Shown piece after piece: positions 7,717 through 15,284 of a stretch of DNA of 64,000 bases; position 1 is the first letter of the stretch, and each line of letters begins with the position of its first letter. Below the pieces are notes generated by a model. It did not search any database and was not told the DNA's origin. It saw nothing but the letters and a program-made list of their open reading frames with translations. The stretch covers positions 27,339 through 91,338 of the forward strand of contig NZ_JACHEF010000010.1 in NCBI RefSeq assembly GCF_014207355.1, read 5' to 3'. The DNA is from Mesorhizobium sangaii. Lineage in GTDB: Bacteria > Pseudomonadota > Alphaproteobacteria > Rhizobiales > Rhizobiaceae. The position numbers and the translations under genes are program-made.

Positions 7717-8421
7717 ATGGCAGAACCGTCCGCCCGCCGAAAGCAAAGCGACCAGCTAGCGCTACTCGACACCGAGCTGGAAAATCTGCCGCCAGAACTG
7801 CGCTGGCGCGAATGGATGGGACGCGTCGAGGCGGTGATCTTTGCCGCCAGCGAACCGGTGACACGTAGTGTCCTCGCGCGGGTGGTTGGGGCCAGTTGCA
7901 ACATCGACCTCCTCATCGACGACATTCGCGACGAGCTGCGCGGACGTCCCTACGAACTGGTCGCCGTCGCCGGCGGCTGGCAGCACCGGACCAAAAAGGC
8001 CTTTGCCGATGTCGTTCGCGCTGCACTCGGGGGTGCACAGCAAGGCAGCCAGGGCCAAAAAGACCTGTCGCAGGCGGAGGCTCTCGTGCTGATGTGCATC
8101 GCCTATTTCCAGCCGATCACGCGCGGCGAGCTTTCGAGCTTCTTCGGCAAGGAGGTGTCTCGCGATCTGATCGGTACGCTTCGCTCGCAGGATTTTATCG
8201 CGTCAGGGCCGCGTTCGCCGCAGCCCGGCGCCCCCTATACCTATGTGACCACGAAGACGTTTTTGTCCCAGTTTTGCTTCGACACGCTTCGCGACCTGCC
8301 GGATATGGAAGCACTCGAGGATGCAGGCCTGCTCAGCAAGGAAAAGCTGCTGGCGGGAAACATCATGCCGGGCTTCGCGAGCAACGCGGAAGAGGATGTC
8401 GGCATGATTGGTGAGGAATAG
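7717..8421 (+). CDS. ScpB-like segregation and condensation protein
   Basis: ScpB is the winged-helix subunit of the SMC-ScpA-ScpB condensin complex. The 234-residue product has RVEAVIFAASEPVTRSVLAR, then YELVAVAGGWQHRTKK and LVLMCIAYFQPITRGELSSF, the order of the paired ScpB winged-helix domains, and an extra C-terminal tail (NIMPGFASNAEEDVGMIGEE). ATG at 7717 is preferred to GTG 7714. It is coupled to DUF1403 and has no scpA or smc beside it, so it is probably a plasmid or island paralogue rather than the housekeeping gene. A broken copy of its C-terminal end lies at 12880-13020. Confidence 0.85.
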   Translation: MAEPSARRKQSDQLALLDTELENLPPELRWREWMGRVEAVIFAASEPVTRSVLARVVGASCNIDLLIDDIRDELRGRPYELVAVAGGWQHRTKKAFADVVRAALGGAQQGSQGQKDLSQAEALVLMCIAYFQPITRGELSSFFGKEVSRDLIGTLRSQDFIASGPRSPQPGAPYTYVTTKTFLSQFCFDTLRDLPDMEALEDAGLLSKEKLLAGNIMPGFASNAEEDVGMIGEE

Positions 8422-8622
8422 CACCACACTTGGCCGCGAGGAGCTATGCGCCGGCTCCCATACGCGAATTGGACAACCTGGGTAGGGCCGACCAAGTGGA
8501 ATCGATCAACAAGATTCCGATCACGCATGGGACAGGCAGAGTGATCGAGAACCTCATCAAGAACGTGGAGCGAGATCGGGCTGGATCGACGCATCCTCGA
8601 CAATGCCACGGGTCACGAAGTC
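8422..8622. other. Gap after the ScpB-like gene
   Basis: No convincing gene. The stretch 8500-8600 looks like decayed coding sequence but I could not assign it. Confidence 0.4.
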
Positions 8623-9112
8623 ATGAGCCTGGCGAAAATCGAAGAGCTGATTCATGAACAATGGGCGGTGATAAAAGGAAAGCTCCCCGCCGTGCTCCCT
8701 GAATGGCTCCGCGCTGGACGAAGCCGTCTTCAAGGACAAATTTAAGCGGGTTCGTGAAGCGCGAAACCAAGCCTATCACCACCGCGAGGTGGTCAAGCGG
8801 AACGAAATAGCCGGCGTTGCGGAAGAGCTGCTCGACCTGATTGACGTACGTCTCTGCTCGGCACTCGATTTCGTTACCCATGCCGGAGTGAAGGGCCCAA
8901 AGGCAATGGTCCAGCGCGCTGCGCGCCACATCAGCTTGGCCGATGGCCTAACACACTTCGAAGTCGAATGTATGCATGAAAAGCGCGATCCGACGCGCGT
9001 GCAATTGCAGGCGACATCTGGAGGAGACGCGATCGCAAGGAGTCTGGCTGCGCTAAGCGGCGATGACCGTCCCAAATTGACGGCCGTTTCGGTGGTTCTG
9101 AACACGGAATGA
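8623..9112 (+). pseudogene. Frameshifted protein with a HEPN-like RNxxxH motif
   Basis: Frame 1 opens at ATG 8623 (MSLAKIEELIHEQWAVIKGK) and ends after a frameshift around 8690-8710; frame 2 then continues ALDEAVFKDKFKRVREARNQ, with RNQAYHH just after, to a stop at 9112. Joined, they give about 160 residues. The RNxxxH signature with helical surroundings is what HEPN RNases carry, but the match is one short motif. No nucleotidyltransferase partner is adjacent. Possibly an inactivated toxin or abortive-infection component. Family not otherwise recognised. Confidence 0.4.
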
Positions 9113-9213
9113 CAATACGCTTTTCTGCGTCGGTAGTTGCTGATGTCCGGCATGCCCCGGGAATGCGCGGGTCCTTAGACCGTTCGACTTCCTGAACCTT
9201 CGGCAGCGCAGCA

Positions 9214-9231
9214 TGTCCGGATTTCCGGACA
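9214..9231. promoter_or_regulatory. Palindrome upstream of the arsenite oxidase genes
   Basis: TGTCCGGATTTCCGGACA is a perfect 8-bp inverted repeat around TT, 44 bp before the sigma-54 promoter. Placement suits an enhancer site for the sigma-54 activator of the operon (AioR in related bacteria); that identity is inferred. Confidence 0.5.
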
Positions 9232-9274
9232 CGGCGGATCCTTGGGCTGTGGCTTTCCTTCACTTTATTTCCGG

Positions 9275-9291
9275 TTGGCACAGGCGTTGCA
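9275..9291 (+). promoter_or_regulatory. Sigma-54 promoter of the arsenite oxidase operon
   Basis: TTGGCACAGGCGTTGCA carries GG and GC exactly 10 bases apart (-24/-12), close to the TGGCAC-N5-TTGC consensus, 40 bp before the aioB start. Arsenite oxidase operons of Agrobacterium are known to be RpoN-dependent. Confidence 0.8.
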
Positions 9292-9330
9292 AAGCCCTTG
9301 GCAACGAGACTTCGCCAATGGGAGGAACGC

Positions 9331-9801
9331 ATGGATCGTTGCAACAAGCTGGTCGACGTCGGCCGCCGCCAATTTCTAAGGGGAGGAGCATCTGCCGCAG
9401 CAGGAATGGCCACATCGGTGGCCTTGCCCGCGCAAACCAAGGCTGCTCCCGGTCTGGCTCTGGTAGAATACCCTTCGAATAAGCTGGCCAACGTTGCCGA
9501 CCTCAAGGCAGACGAACCTCTCGATGTCAGCTATCCTGATGAAAACGCGTCCGGGGTGTTGCTGAAGCTTGGAACCAAAGTGGAAGGCGGCGCGGGTCCG
9601 GATGGCGACATCGTCGGGTTGTCGACCACGTGCCCACATAAGCGATTCCCGCTCGACTACAACGCCGAGGACCACTCCTTCAACTGTCCTGGCCACTACT
9701 CGCGCTTCGACGCGGAGGCCGGAGGGCAGGAGATTCTGGGGCAATGGACGGCCGAGGGTCTCGACGAGCTTCTTTATGGCCGCCTGAGCAGCGTACTCTA
9801 A
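9331..9801 (+). CDS. aioB: Arsenite oxidase small subunit (Rieske), internally shortened
   Basis: Rieske [2Fe-2S] subunit of periplasmic arsenite oxidase. From ATG 9331 it has 156 residues: a twin-arginine signal (GRRQFLRGGASAAAGMATS), cluster ligands C-P-H and C-P-G-H (STTCPHKRFPLDYN, SFNCPGHYSRFD) and the family C-terminus GLDELLYGRLSSVL. Compared with about 175 residues in relatives, roughly 20 are missing between ILGQ and the C-terminus, an in-frame deletion. The second subunit downstream is destroyed, so even a folded AioB has no partner here. Confidence 0.85.
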   Translation: MDRCNKLVDVGRRQFLRGGASAAAGMATSVALPAQTKAAPGLALVEYPSNKLANVADLKADEPLDVSYPDENASGVLLKLGTKVEGGAGPDGDIVGLSTTCPHKRFPLDYNAEDHSFNCPGHYSRFDAEAGGQEILGQWTAEGLDELLYGRLSSVL

Positions 9802-9815
9802 GGGAGGATCGGATC

Positions 9816-10530
9816 ATGGCTTACAAACGTCACATCGACCGCCGGCCGATCATCCCGGCCGACGCGAAGAAACACAACGTCACCTACCACTACTGCATCG
9901 TCGGATGCGGCTATCACGCCTACACTTGGACCAACAAGCAGGGCGGCACCGCCGCCGCTTCCAACGCTTTCGGGGGCGACCTTTCCCAGCAGCAGGCTGG
10001 GGAAACGGACGCCTGGTATGCGCCCTCCATGTACAACATCGTCAAGCAGGACGGCCAGGACCTGCACATCGTCATCAAGCCCGACCACGATTGCGTGGTG
10101 AATTCCGGGCTCGGGTCGGTCCGGGGCGCCCGCATGGGCGAACTGCGGTATTCGACGGCGCGCGGCTCGCAGCAGCAGCGTCTCACCAGTCCATGGTCTG
10201 GCGGTATCCCCAGATGCAACCCCCCTCGTGGGACGATGCCCCTCGATCTGGTTGCCCGCGTGCGAGCGGCTCCGCGTCATGGGCAACACGACTTCCAGGA
10301 ACCGTCTACTGCCTTCGAAGGCGGCAAGATCGTCGGCACGAAACGGCTGTATACCGATGGCAAGTTTGGGACGAAGGACGGCAAGGACCTTCATGGAAGC
10401 CGCCTGGCGCTGCCTGCAGGGGCAAGGAGGATCAGAAGAAGAAGAAGTTCCTCATCAACAACGGCCGCGCCAATGGTCGACGGAATATCAGGCTGGCTGA
10501 GCCCGACGCATTCTGCCGCGTCTGATCCGG
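9816..10530 (+). pseudogene. aioA: Arsenite oxidase large subunit, large internal deletion
   Basis: Begins as AioA (MAYKRHIDRRPIIPADAKKH; CIVGCGYHAYTWTNKQGG; YAPSMYNIVKQDGQDLHIVI) and after about 130 residues breaks down; C-terminal scraps follow in shifting frames (TKRLYTDGKFGTKDGKD, KKKFLINNGRAN). About 500 of some 830 residues are gone. The first cysteine of the Fe-S motif CxxC-x3-C also reads as Tyr (YHYCIVGC). Not functional. Preceded by a good GGGAGG site and coupled to aioB. Confidence 0.85.
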
Positions 10531-10580
10531 TCGCGACAGCTGCCTTGTCTTCAATCGTATGGAAAACGGAGAGTTCCCGC

Positions 10581-10958
10581 ATGAAATACCTGTTCGTCGG
10601 CGCCACAATGGTTTTGGCGTTACTGCCTCCGGTCGCCCAGGCCCAGGATATCGAGGCCGGAAAGACAGTCTTCAAAAAGTGTGCCGCCTGCCACAACGCT
10701 GATACCGACACGAACAAAGTCGGGCCAACCTTGAAAGGCGTTGTAGGCCGGACAGCGGGAACCGTCCCTGGCTATTCGTATTCGAAAGCCATGAAGGATG
10801 CCGGTGCTGCGGGACTCGTCTGGGATGAGCCGAACCTGACGGAATATCTGGCCAATCCCAAGGCGAAAGTGCCGACGAATAAAATGGGATTCCCTGGCCT
10901 CAAGAATCCCGACGATATCAAAAACGTCATCGTCTATCTCAAGAGTGTGTCAGGTTAG
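10581..10958 (+). CDS. Cytochrome c, arsenite oxidase electron acceptor type
   Basis: Periplasmic class I cytochrome c of 125 residues: Sec signal peptide (MKYLFVGATMVLALLPPVAQ), haem motif C-A-A-C-H in KTVFKKCAACHNADTD, axial Met near TNKMGFPGLKNPDD. It follows aioBA as the cytC gene does in Agrobacterium-type arsenite operons, where it accepts electrons from the oxidase. The gene itself looks intact although aioA is destroyed, so it may still be made and serve another donor. Confidence 0.85.
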   Translation: MKYLFVGATMVLALLPPVAQAQDIEAGKTVFKKCAACHNADTDTNKVGPTLKGVVGRTAGTVPGYSYSKAMKDAGAAGLVWDEPNLTEYLANPKAKVPTNKMGFPGLKNPDDIKNVIVYLKSVSG

Positions 10959-11039
10959 AAAACCCTAGGCCCTTGCGTTTCGAGACCAACGCAAGGGAGG
11001 AGCGATCGTGTTTCACGCCCGCGAAGCCCGTTTTGAAAG

Positions 11040-11161
11040 CCGACTGCTCTGCCGGGCAGGGTGGCGAAGCTATCCCGTTCGATACGGCGGTGGCGAAAGC
11101 GGTCGCGCTCGCCAAACCTGTTCGATACAGGGAAACGGTCTCGCTTATGGATGGCAACTGA
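11040..11161 (+). pseudogene. Possible moeA remnant
   Basis: A short stretch (GEAIPFDTAVAKAVALAKPV) resembles the N-terminus of MoeA molybdenum insertases, which follow cytC in Agrobacterium-type aio operons. It breaks after about 35 codons. Mostly supported by gene order. Confidence 0.3.
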
Positions 11162-11217
11162 ACCGCGCCACAGATTCGGCGACCGGGCGACGGGGCAATG
11201 AGACCCCGCGACGTTGC

Positions 11218-11395
11218 AATGGCGACCCTGCCTCCCGCGCTGTGGGCGATCGCCTACACGATCGCCAAGCTCGCCATGCTGACCTTCCCTCCCATTTCCT
11301 GATGGCGTTCGTCTATGCGGTCACGGCACTCGTGCTGTTCCGGCCATCGAGCAGGCGGCAGACGCCGCTATGGGCACTGGTCGCCGCGGCAAGCT
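11218..11395 (+). pseudogene. EamA/DMT transporter N-terminal fragment
   Basis: LPPALWAIAYTIAKLAML in one frame and HFLMAFVYAVTALVLFRPSS in another join, across a frameshift near 11295, into the first two membrane helices of an EamA-type transporter. It is cut off by the IS1595 fragment. Confidence 0.45.
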
Positions 11396-11399
11396 TCGT

Positions 11400-11675
11400 G
11401 GAGTGCAGAGGCGTGTGTGTCGTCACCGTGAACTGGAACCGGCAATCGCCGCTGGAACATTGATAAAGACCCGGTCGGGCGCGACGCTTGCCGGTATCGC
11501 GACCGGCAAGCGCAATCGAGCGTTTGTATCCGCAGGCGGGGCAGATCCGGCCATCCGGCCACACCATGCTTTCCAGCAACCAACGGCAATGCTGCTCATC
11601 CCGGAAGGCCGCGATCATTTCTTCAACGGTCCGGATGCTGGAAAGCGCTGCGAGCATCGTTTCAGACATTCCCAT
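11400..11675 (-). mobile_element. IS1595-family transposase N-terminal fragment
   Basis: The reverse strand encodes a zinc-ribbon start of an IS1595 transposase: MVWPDGRICPACGYKRSIAL then YQCSSGDCRFQFTVTTHTPL and HSTKL, with the two cysteine pairs expected. Similarity stops there, about one third into the protein. Dead fragment. Confidence 0.75.
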
Positions 11676-11954
11676 CTCCTTCGGATTAGCCCGAAGAATC
11701 GCATGAAAAGCCTTTGATCACAAGGATATTGCGGTCTTTGGTTGATAAACGCCGCGTACGATCTTGAGCAGCTCTTGTTCCGACCCCTTGGATGACGAGC
11801 GGTAAGCAGCTGACGTTCGCCTTCATCACAACCGTCCAATTCATTCGTCGTCGTACCGACAGAATTTTCGACGCTGGAGGATCAGGGTTGAGCTGGCGAT
11901 ACCTTGCTTTTGTGTTGAACGATATCTATGTTACGTTCAACACAGGAGGCCAGT

Positions 11955-12251
11955 ATGGTTGCCCAGGTCCGTTCTGCTAAAGAGAATGAGGAGCAGATTG
12001 CGCTAAAGCGCAACAAGCTTGTGCTTGAGCAGGCACGTGCTGTTGGCCTTCTCGGTGCTGCGAAGAATACACGTTTATCGGGCCGTGTGCCGTCGGAGTT
12101 GATCGACGCTGCCAAAAAGCGAGCTCACGTCACGTCCGACACTGAACTGCTGGAACTGGCGTTGTCGCGGCTGGCACTAGAGGACGACTTTGGCGCCCGC
12201 CTTGTTGGCCGGAAAGGCAGCATTCCGGCGGATATCGATCTTGGGGTTTGA
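11955..12251 (+). CDS. Antitoxin-like protein of a vapBC-type pair
   Basis: A 98-residue protein whose second half (RVPSELIDAAKKRAHVTSDT ELLELALSRLAL) looks like a DNA-binding ribbon-helix-helix or helical antitoxin. ATG 11955 is set by AGGAGG at 11943-11948. It lies directly before a PIN-domain gene in the same frame, the usual antitoxin-toxin order. Such antitoxins normally bind the toxin and repress their own promoter. Possible plasmid maintenance system. Confidence 0.65.
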   Translation: MVAQVRSAKENEEQIALKRNKLVLEQARAVGLLGAAKNTRLSGRVPSELIDAAKKRAHVTSDTELLELALSRLALEDDFGARLVGRKGSIPADIDLGV

Positions 12252-12362
12252 TCTTCGCGAAGCACTGCGATTACTAAAGTCCCAAAGCGGTGGGGAACGC
12301 TTGAACGCCGAGCCGATGAAGATTTACCCTGGGCAGACGACGAGCCCACGATCGGTGGGCCA

Positions 12363-12824
12363 TTGTTTCTGGACACGAGCGTCTATTTGGATGTCCTGCA
12401 GGGACGATCGCCGGCAGCGGTGGACGCCCTGCTGAGGTATCGGCTCTGTCACCACTCGGCTGTTTGTCTTTCCGAGCTGACCCACGCGTTTGGCCGCCTC
12501 GATCCGAACCATGCGTCGACAAAATCGGTCCTGGAAATTATCCAGCAGACGGTGGAAGACGTACCGGGGCACAGACTTCACGCGCCTGACGCGATGGCTT
12601 GGGGGCAAGCCGGCATCATTGCTGGCTTGCTTTTGCGGCTGAGCAAGATGCCGAAAGGCAAGGGCCACGAGCGACGCTTTATCAATGATGCCTTGATCTT
12701 CCTGCAGGCAAGGCAATTGGGTGCGAACGTCCTGACCGGAAACATCCGGGATTTCGATTATCTCTCTCAGATCATTCCGACTGGACGCATCATTTTGTAC
12801 CGACTTCTGGCAAAGCCACTGTGA
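12363..12824 (+). CDS. PIN-domain toxin (VapC-like), start uncertain
   Basis: VapC-type PIN ribonuclease candidate of 153 residues as given: FLDTSVYLDVLQG supplies the first acidic residue, SELTHAFGRLD the second, and RFINDALIFLQARQLGANVL plus TGNIRDFDYL the C-terminal acidic cluster. The frame is open back to the antitoxin stop with PIN-family-like sequence (KVPKRWGTLERRADEDLPWA) but no in-frame ATG, GTG or TTG before TTG 12363; a neighbouring frame reads FDLREALRLLK. A one-base frameshift near 12280 is likely, so the toxin may be inactive or start at TTG. Confidence 0.6.
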   Translation: MFLDTSVYLDVLQGRSPAAVDALLRYRLCHHSAVCLSELTHAFGRLDPNHASTKSVLEIIQQTVEDVPGHRLHAPDAMAWGQAGIIAGLLLRLSKMPKGKGHERRFINDALIFLQARQLGANVLTGNIRDFDYLSQIIPTGRIILYRLLAKPL

Positions 12825-12879
12825 TCCAGTGCCTGAGAGATCGGGCGCGGGTTGCGGCACGCAATACGGCCTGCGGAGG
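12825..12879. other. Start of a debris stretch (12825-13179)
   Basis: Between vapC and the phoB fragment I see only the scpB scrap listed separately; the rest has no recognisable gene. Confidence 0.4.
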
Positions 12880-13020
12880 CATTCGCATGGCGGGGAGAGC
12901 CCGACGTCGAAAGACTCGAGGAATGCGGGCCTGCTGTCGATGGAGAACCTGCTGGCAGCCAACATCATGCCGGGGTTTTCCAATGACAGGCAAGAGGATG
13001 TGGACGTTGCCGGGATGAAT
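12880..13020 (+). pseudogene. ScpB-like C-terminal fragment
   Basis: Across a frameshift it reads VERLEECG then LLSMENLLAANIMPGFSNDR, closely matching the end of the ScpB-like protein at 7717-8421 (EDAGLLSKEKLLAGNIMPGF). A second, partly deleted copy of that module once lay here. Confidence 0.6.
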
Positions 13021-13179
13021 AGCACTGCTGCTCGCATGCGTGGTGGCGCATCCGCACATAGCAGCCATATCGAGGAAGGCAGATATCTAGCTTGTGAGGT
13101 ATCTGTCATTGAAACGTTGCAGCACTGCCCTATAGCCCTCTGCGAGCCCTGCGCGGGGGTTGAGAGCAAGCGTCGATTG

Positions 13180-13512
13180 ATGATTACATCGCACCTTCTG
13201 GTGGCGGAGGACGATGGCCCATTGGGTGCCCTCCTGCATTACAATCTCGAAGCCGAAGGCTATCAGGTCGAGGTCGTGACGCGTGGCGACGAGGCCGAAA
13301 CGCGGTTTATGGAAAACGTTCCCGACCTTCTGGTGCTCGATTGGATGATGCCCGGTGATGAAGCGGCAATGGCCGTACGACGTGAGCGCGACGAGGCTTG
13401 GAAAGGGCATCGAGGCAAGCTGCTCGCCAAGACGGCGGACATTTTCGAGGTGGCGTTGGCTCGTGACCATGATGTTGCGGCAACTTCTGGTCCATGCGCG
13501 CGAACTCGCTGA
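13180..13512 (+). pseudogene. PhoB-like receiver domain fragment
   Basis: From ATG 13180 (MITSHLLVAEDDGPLGALLH) to about 13345 the product matches the phosphate response regulator PhoB: NLEAEGYQVEVVTRGDEAET and VPDLLVLDWMMPG include the acidic pair and the phospho-acceptor Asp. The rest of the frame is unrelated, and half the receiver domain and the whole DNA-binding domain are missing. Confidence 0.7.
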
Positions 13513-13706
13513 AATCCGGACAACGCAGCGAGGCCTTCATATCCATCCCATCAGGAGTGTAGTCGATGGCGTTGCAACACAATCAGCGTCGCTTGCTCCC
13601 AGGTGGTGTCATCCGATAAAGCTCTGCGCCACAGAGGAAGCGTCAGGACGTTCAATCCTCGCATTAGCAACTTTCAGTGCAATTCCCGTCCAACAAGGAA
13701 GCAATC
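13346..13706. other. Debris between phoB fragment and syrB
   Basis: No gene recognised. Probably unrelated sequence joined to the phoB fragment plus the syrB promoter region. Confidence 0.4.
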
Positions 13707-14396
13707 ATGAGGCGGCCGACCCGACCGTTCACTGTGGAGATCAAACAGAAGCGCAGCGCTCAAAGACGGGGTCACTCGATTTGGGGTGACGTTGATTTGT
13801 CAGCAGCCATGGCCGAGACAACAAGAGAGCTCAAGGAGATGGAGCTGCCAAATCGGCATCTTGTTGACTCTAATGTCGTGGCCCTTGATGCTGCACACGT
13901 GCATCAACCCGGAGCGGAGCCTCTCATGGCAGATCCTAAAGCAACTGAATCAGGAGAAATGGCAACCGAGCCTGCAACCACGGTTGCGACGCCTGATGGG
14001 AAGAATCAAACCTCACGATCGCGAAAGGCAAAGGCTGAGCCGAGGCCGCGAACTCGGAAGAATGGCGCCGATGCGGGACCGCCAGCGGGGGAAGCTCCAG
14101 CAGCGGCCGTGCCTTCTGGCCGGAAGGTCCACTCCGAAAAGGCGCGCGGCCAGAAGCTTAGTCAGATCGCGAAGTCGACGAGTGGCGGCGCCACTCTCAA
14201 GAGCGCCGTGAAGCAGGTCGGCATTTCGGAACAGACCTACTATCACTGGAAGAAGGCTGCGGCGCTCCCGGCAGCTAGTGACGAACTAATGGATCTGGTC
14301 GCGCTCGAAAAAGAAAACAAGCGACTGAAGAGCCTGCTTGCGGGACGCCTGCGCGAGGAGAACGCCGAGCTGAAGAGGAAACTGGGGCTGCAATAG
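13707..14396 (+). CDS. syrB: SyrB-like symbiotic regulator
   Basis: A 229-residue protein like SyrB, which in Sinorhizobium meliloti is reported to act negatively on the LysR-type regulator SyrM. ATG 13707 follows AAGGAAG. The N-terminal part (MRRPTRPFTVEIKQKRSAQR) and the Ala/Pro/basic linker are typical; the C-terminal third has an IS3-OrfA-like helix-turn-helix (TLKSAVKQVGISEQTYYHWK) and a coiled coil (LEKENKRLKSLLAGRLREEN). No syrM is seen in the window. Confidence 0.75.
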   Translation: MRRPTRPFTVEIKQKRSAQRRGHSIWGDVDLSAAMAETTRELKEMELPNRHLVDSNVVALDAAHVHQPGAEPLMADPKATESGEMATEPATTVATPDGKNQTSRSRKAKAEPRPRTRKNGADAGPPAGEAPAAAVPSGRKVHSEKARGQKLSQIAKSTSGGATLKSAVKQVGISEQTYYHWKKAAALPAASDELMDLVALEKENKRLKSLLAGRLREENAELKRKLGLQ

Positions 14397-14495
14397 CGCT
14401 TCGGAAGTAGCTGAATCTCAGTTCAGAACGGCGGCATAGCCGAAGCAATTTTTGCCGCGACCAGGCCAAGTATTGTCGATGAGTTTCGGAAGCAG

Positions 14496-15028
14496 GTGGA
14501 TTGGCTCCAGGCCGATATGGCTGGCGGGGCGATCCTGCTCATGCCGACGCCGTTCGATCCCAAGAGAGACCGCTTGACCCTCGTAACCGAAGCGATGTCG
14601 TACACGTTGACGGCATTTCAGGACGATGGCGTCTCGGTCTGGGATATCGCGTCTGCAGTAATGCCGAGCCGCGTGGTGGCGCAATCGGTGTCGGCAATTT
14701 TTTTGAACACCCAATCCTTCAACCCATTGCAGTTGCTGGCATCCGTCGGGCGCGAGAACTCCGTGCAGCAATGGGACCCGATGTTCTCGACTGGAGTGCC
14801 TTCGCTGATTCTAAGGACGGTGCAGAAATTGGGCGTACCGAGGCGATTCAGTCTGCGCTCGTACTGGTTCAAATCGTCGAGTCCGTGGTGAAGGCATTTG
14901 AGATCTATCCAATCGAGATCCTTGAATCGACCAGTGACCGCGGACGCCGTTATGTGACAATCCGTGGATTGCCGAACAATGACCGTGACCGGATTGCAAA
15001 GCGCATCAGCCTATGGCCGGTTCATTGA
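14496..15028 (+). pseudogene. Unidentified gene, apparently frameshifted
   Basis: One frame reads MDWLQADMAGGAILLMPTPF (GTG start 14496, open from about 14427 without ATG) to a stop at 14891; an overlapping frame carries AFEIYPIEILESTSDRGRRY to 15028. Both look partly coding, which suggests a shifted gene of about 190 residues. I do not recognise the family. Confidence 0.35.
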
Positions 15029-15284
15029 GCCGGCTTAGCCTAGCAGGCGTCGAAACAGAAAGCGCGATCGCTCGCCAAGTGCCACAATTGCGAAAACATG
15101 GATCACGTTAGGTCGGCGATGTGCTAAGGGAGCATCGCGTTTTTCGCTACCTTCGAATTTCCGAAGCCCTCGGTTCCCAACTGGGCTGTCCAATTTTTGC
15201 GGTTGAAATTTACTTTTTCCGAAGTGTTCGATGCTAGGGGACCAACACGCAGCTACTACTCTAGCGTGGGGGAGTGAAAGAGTG

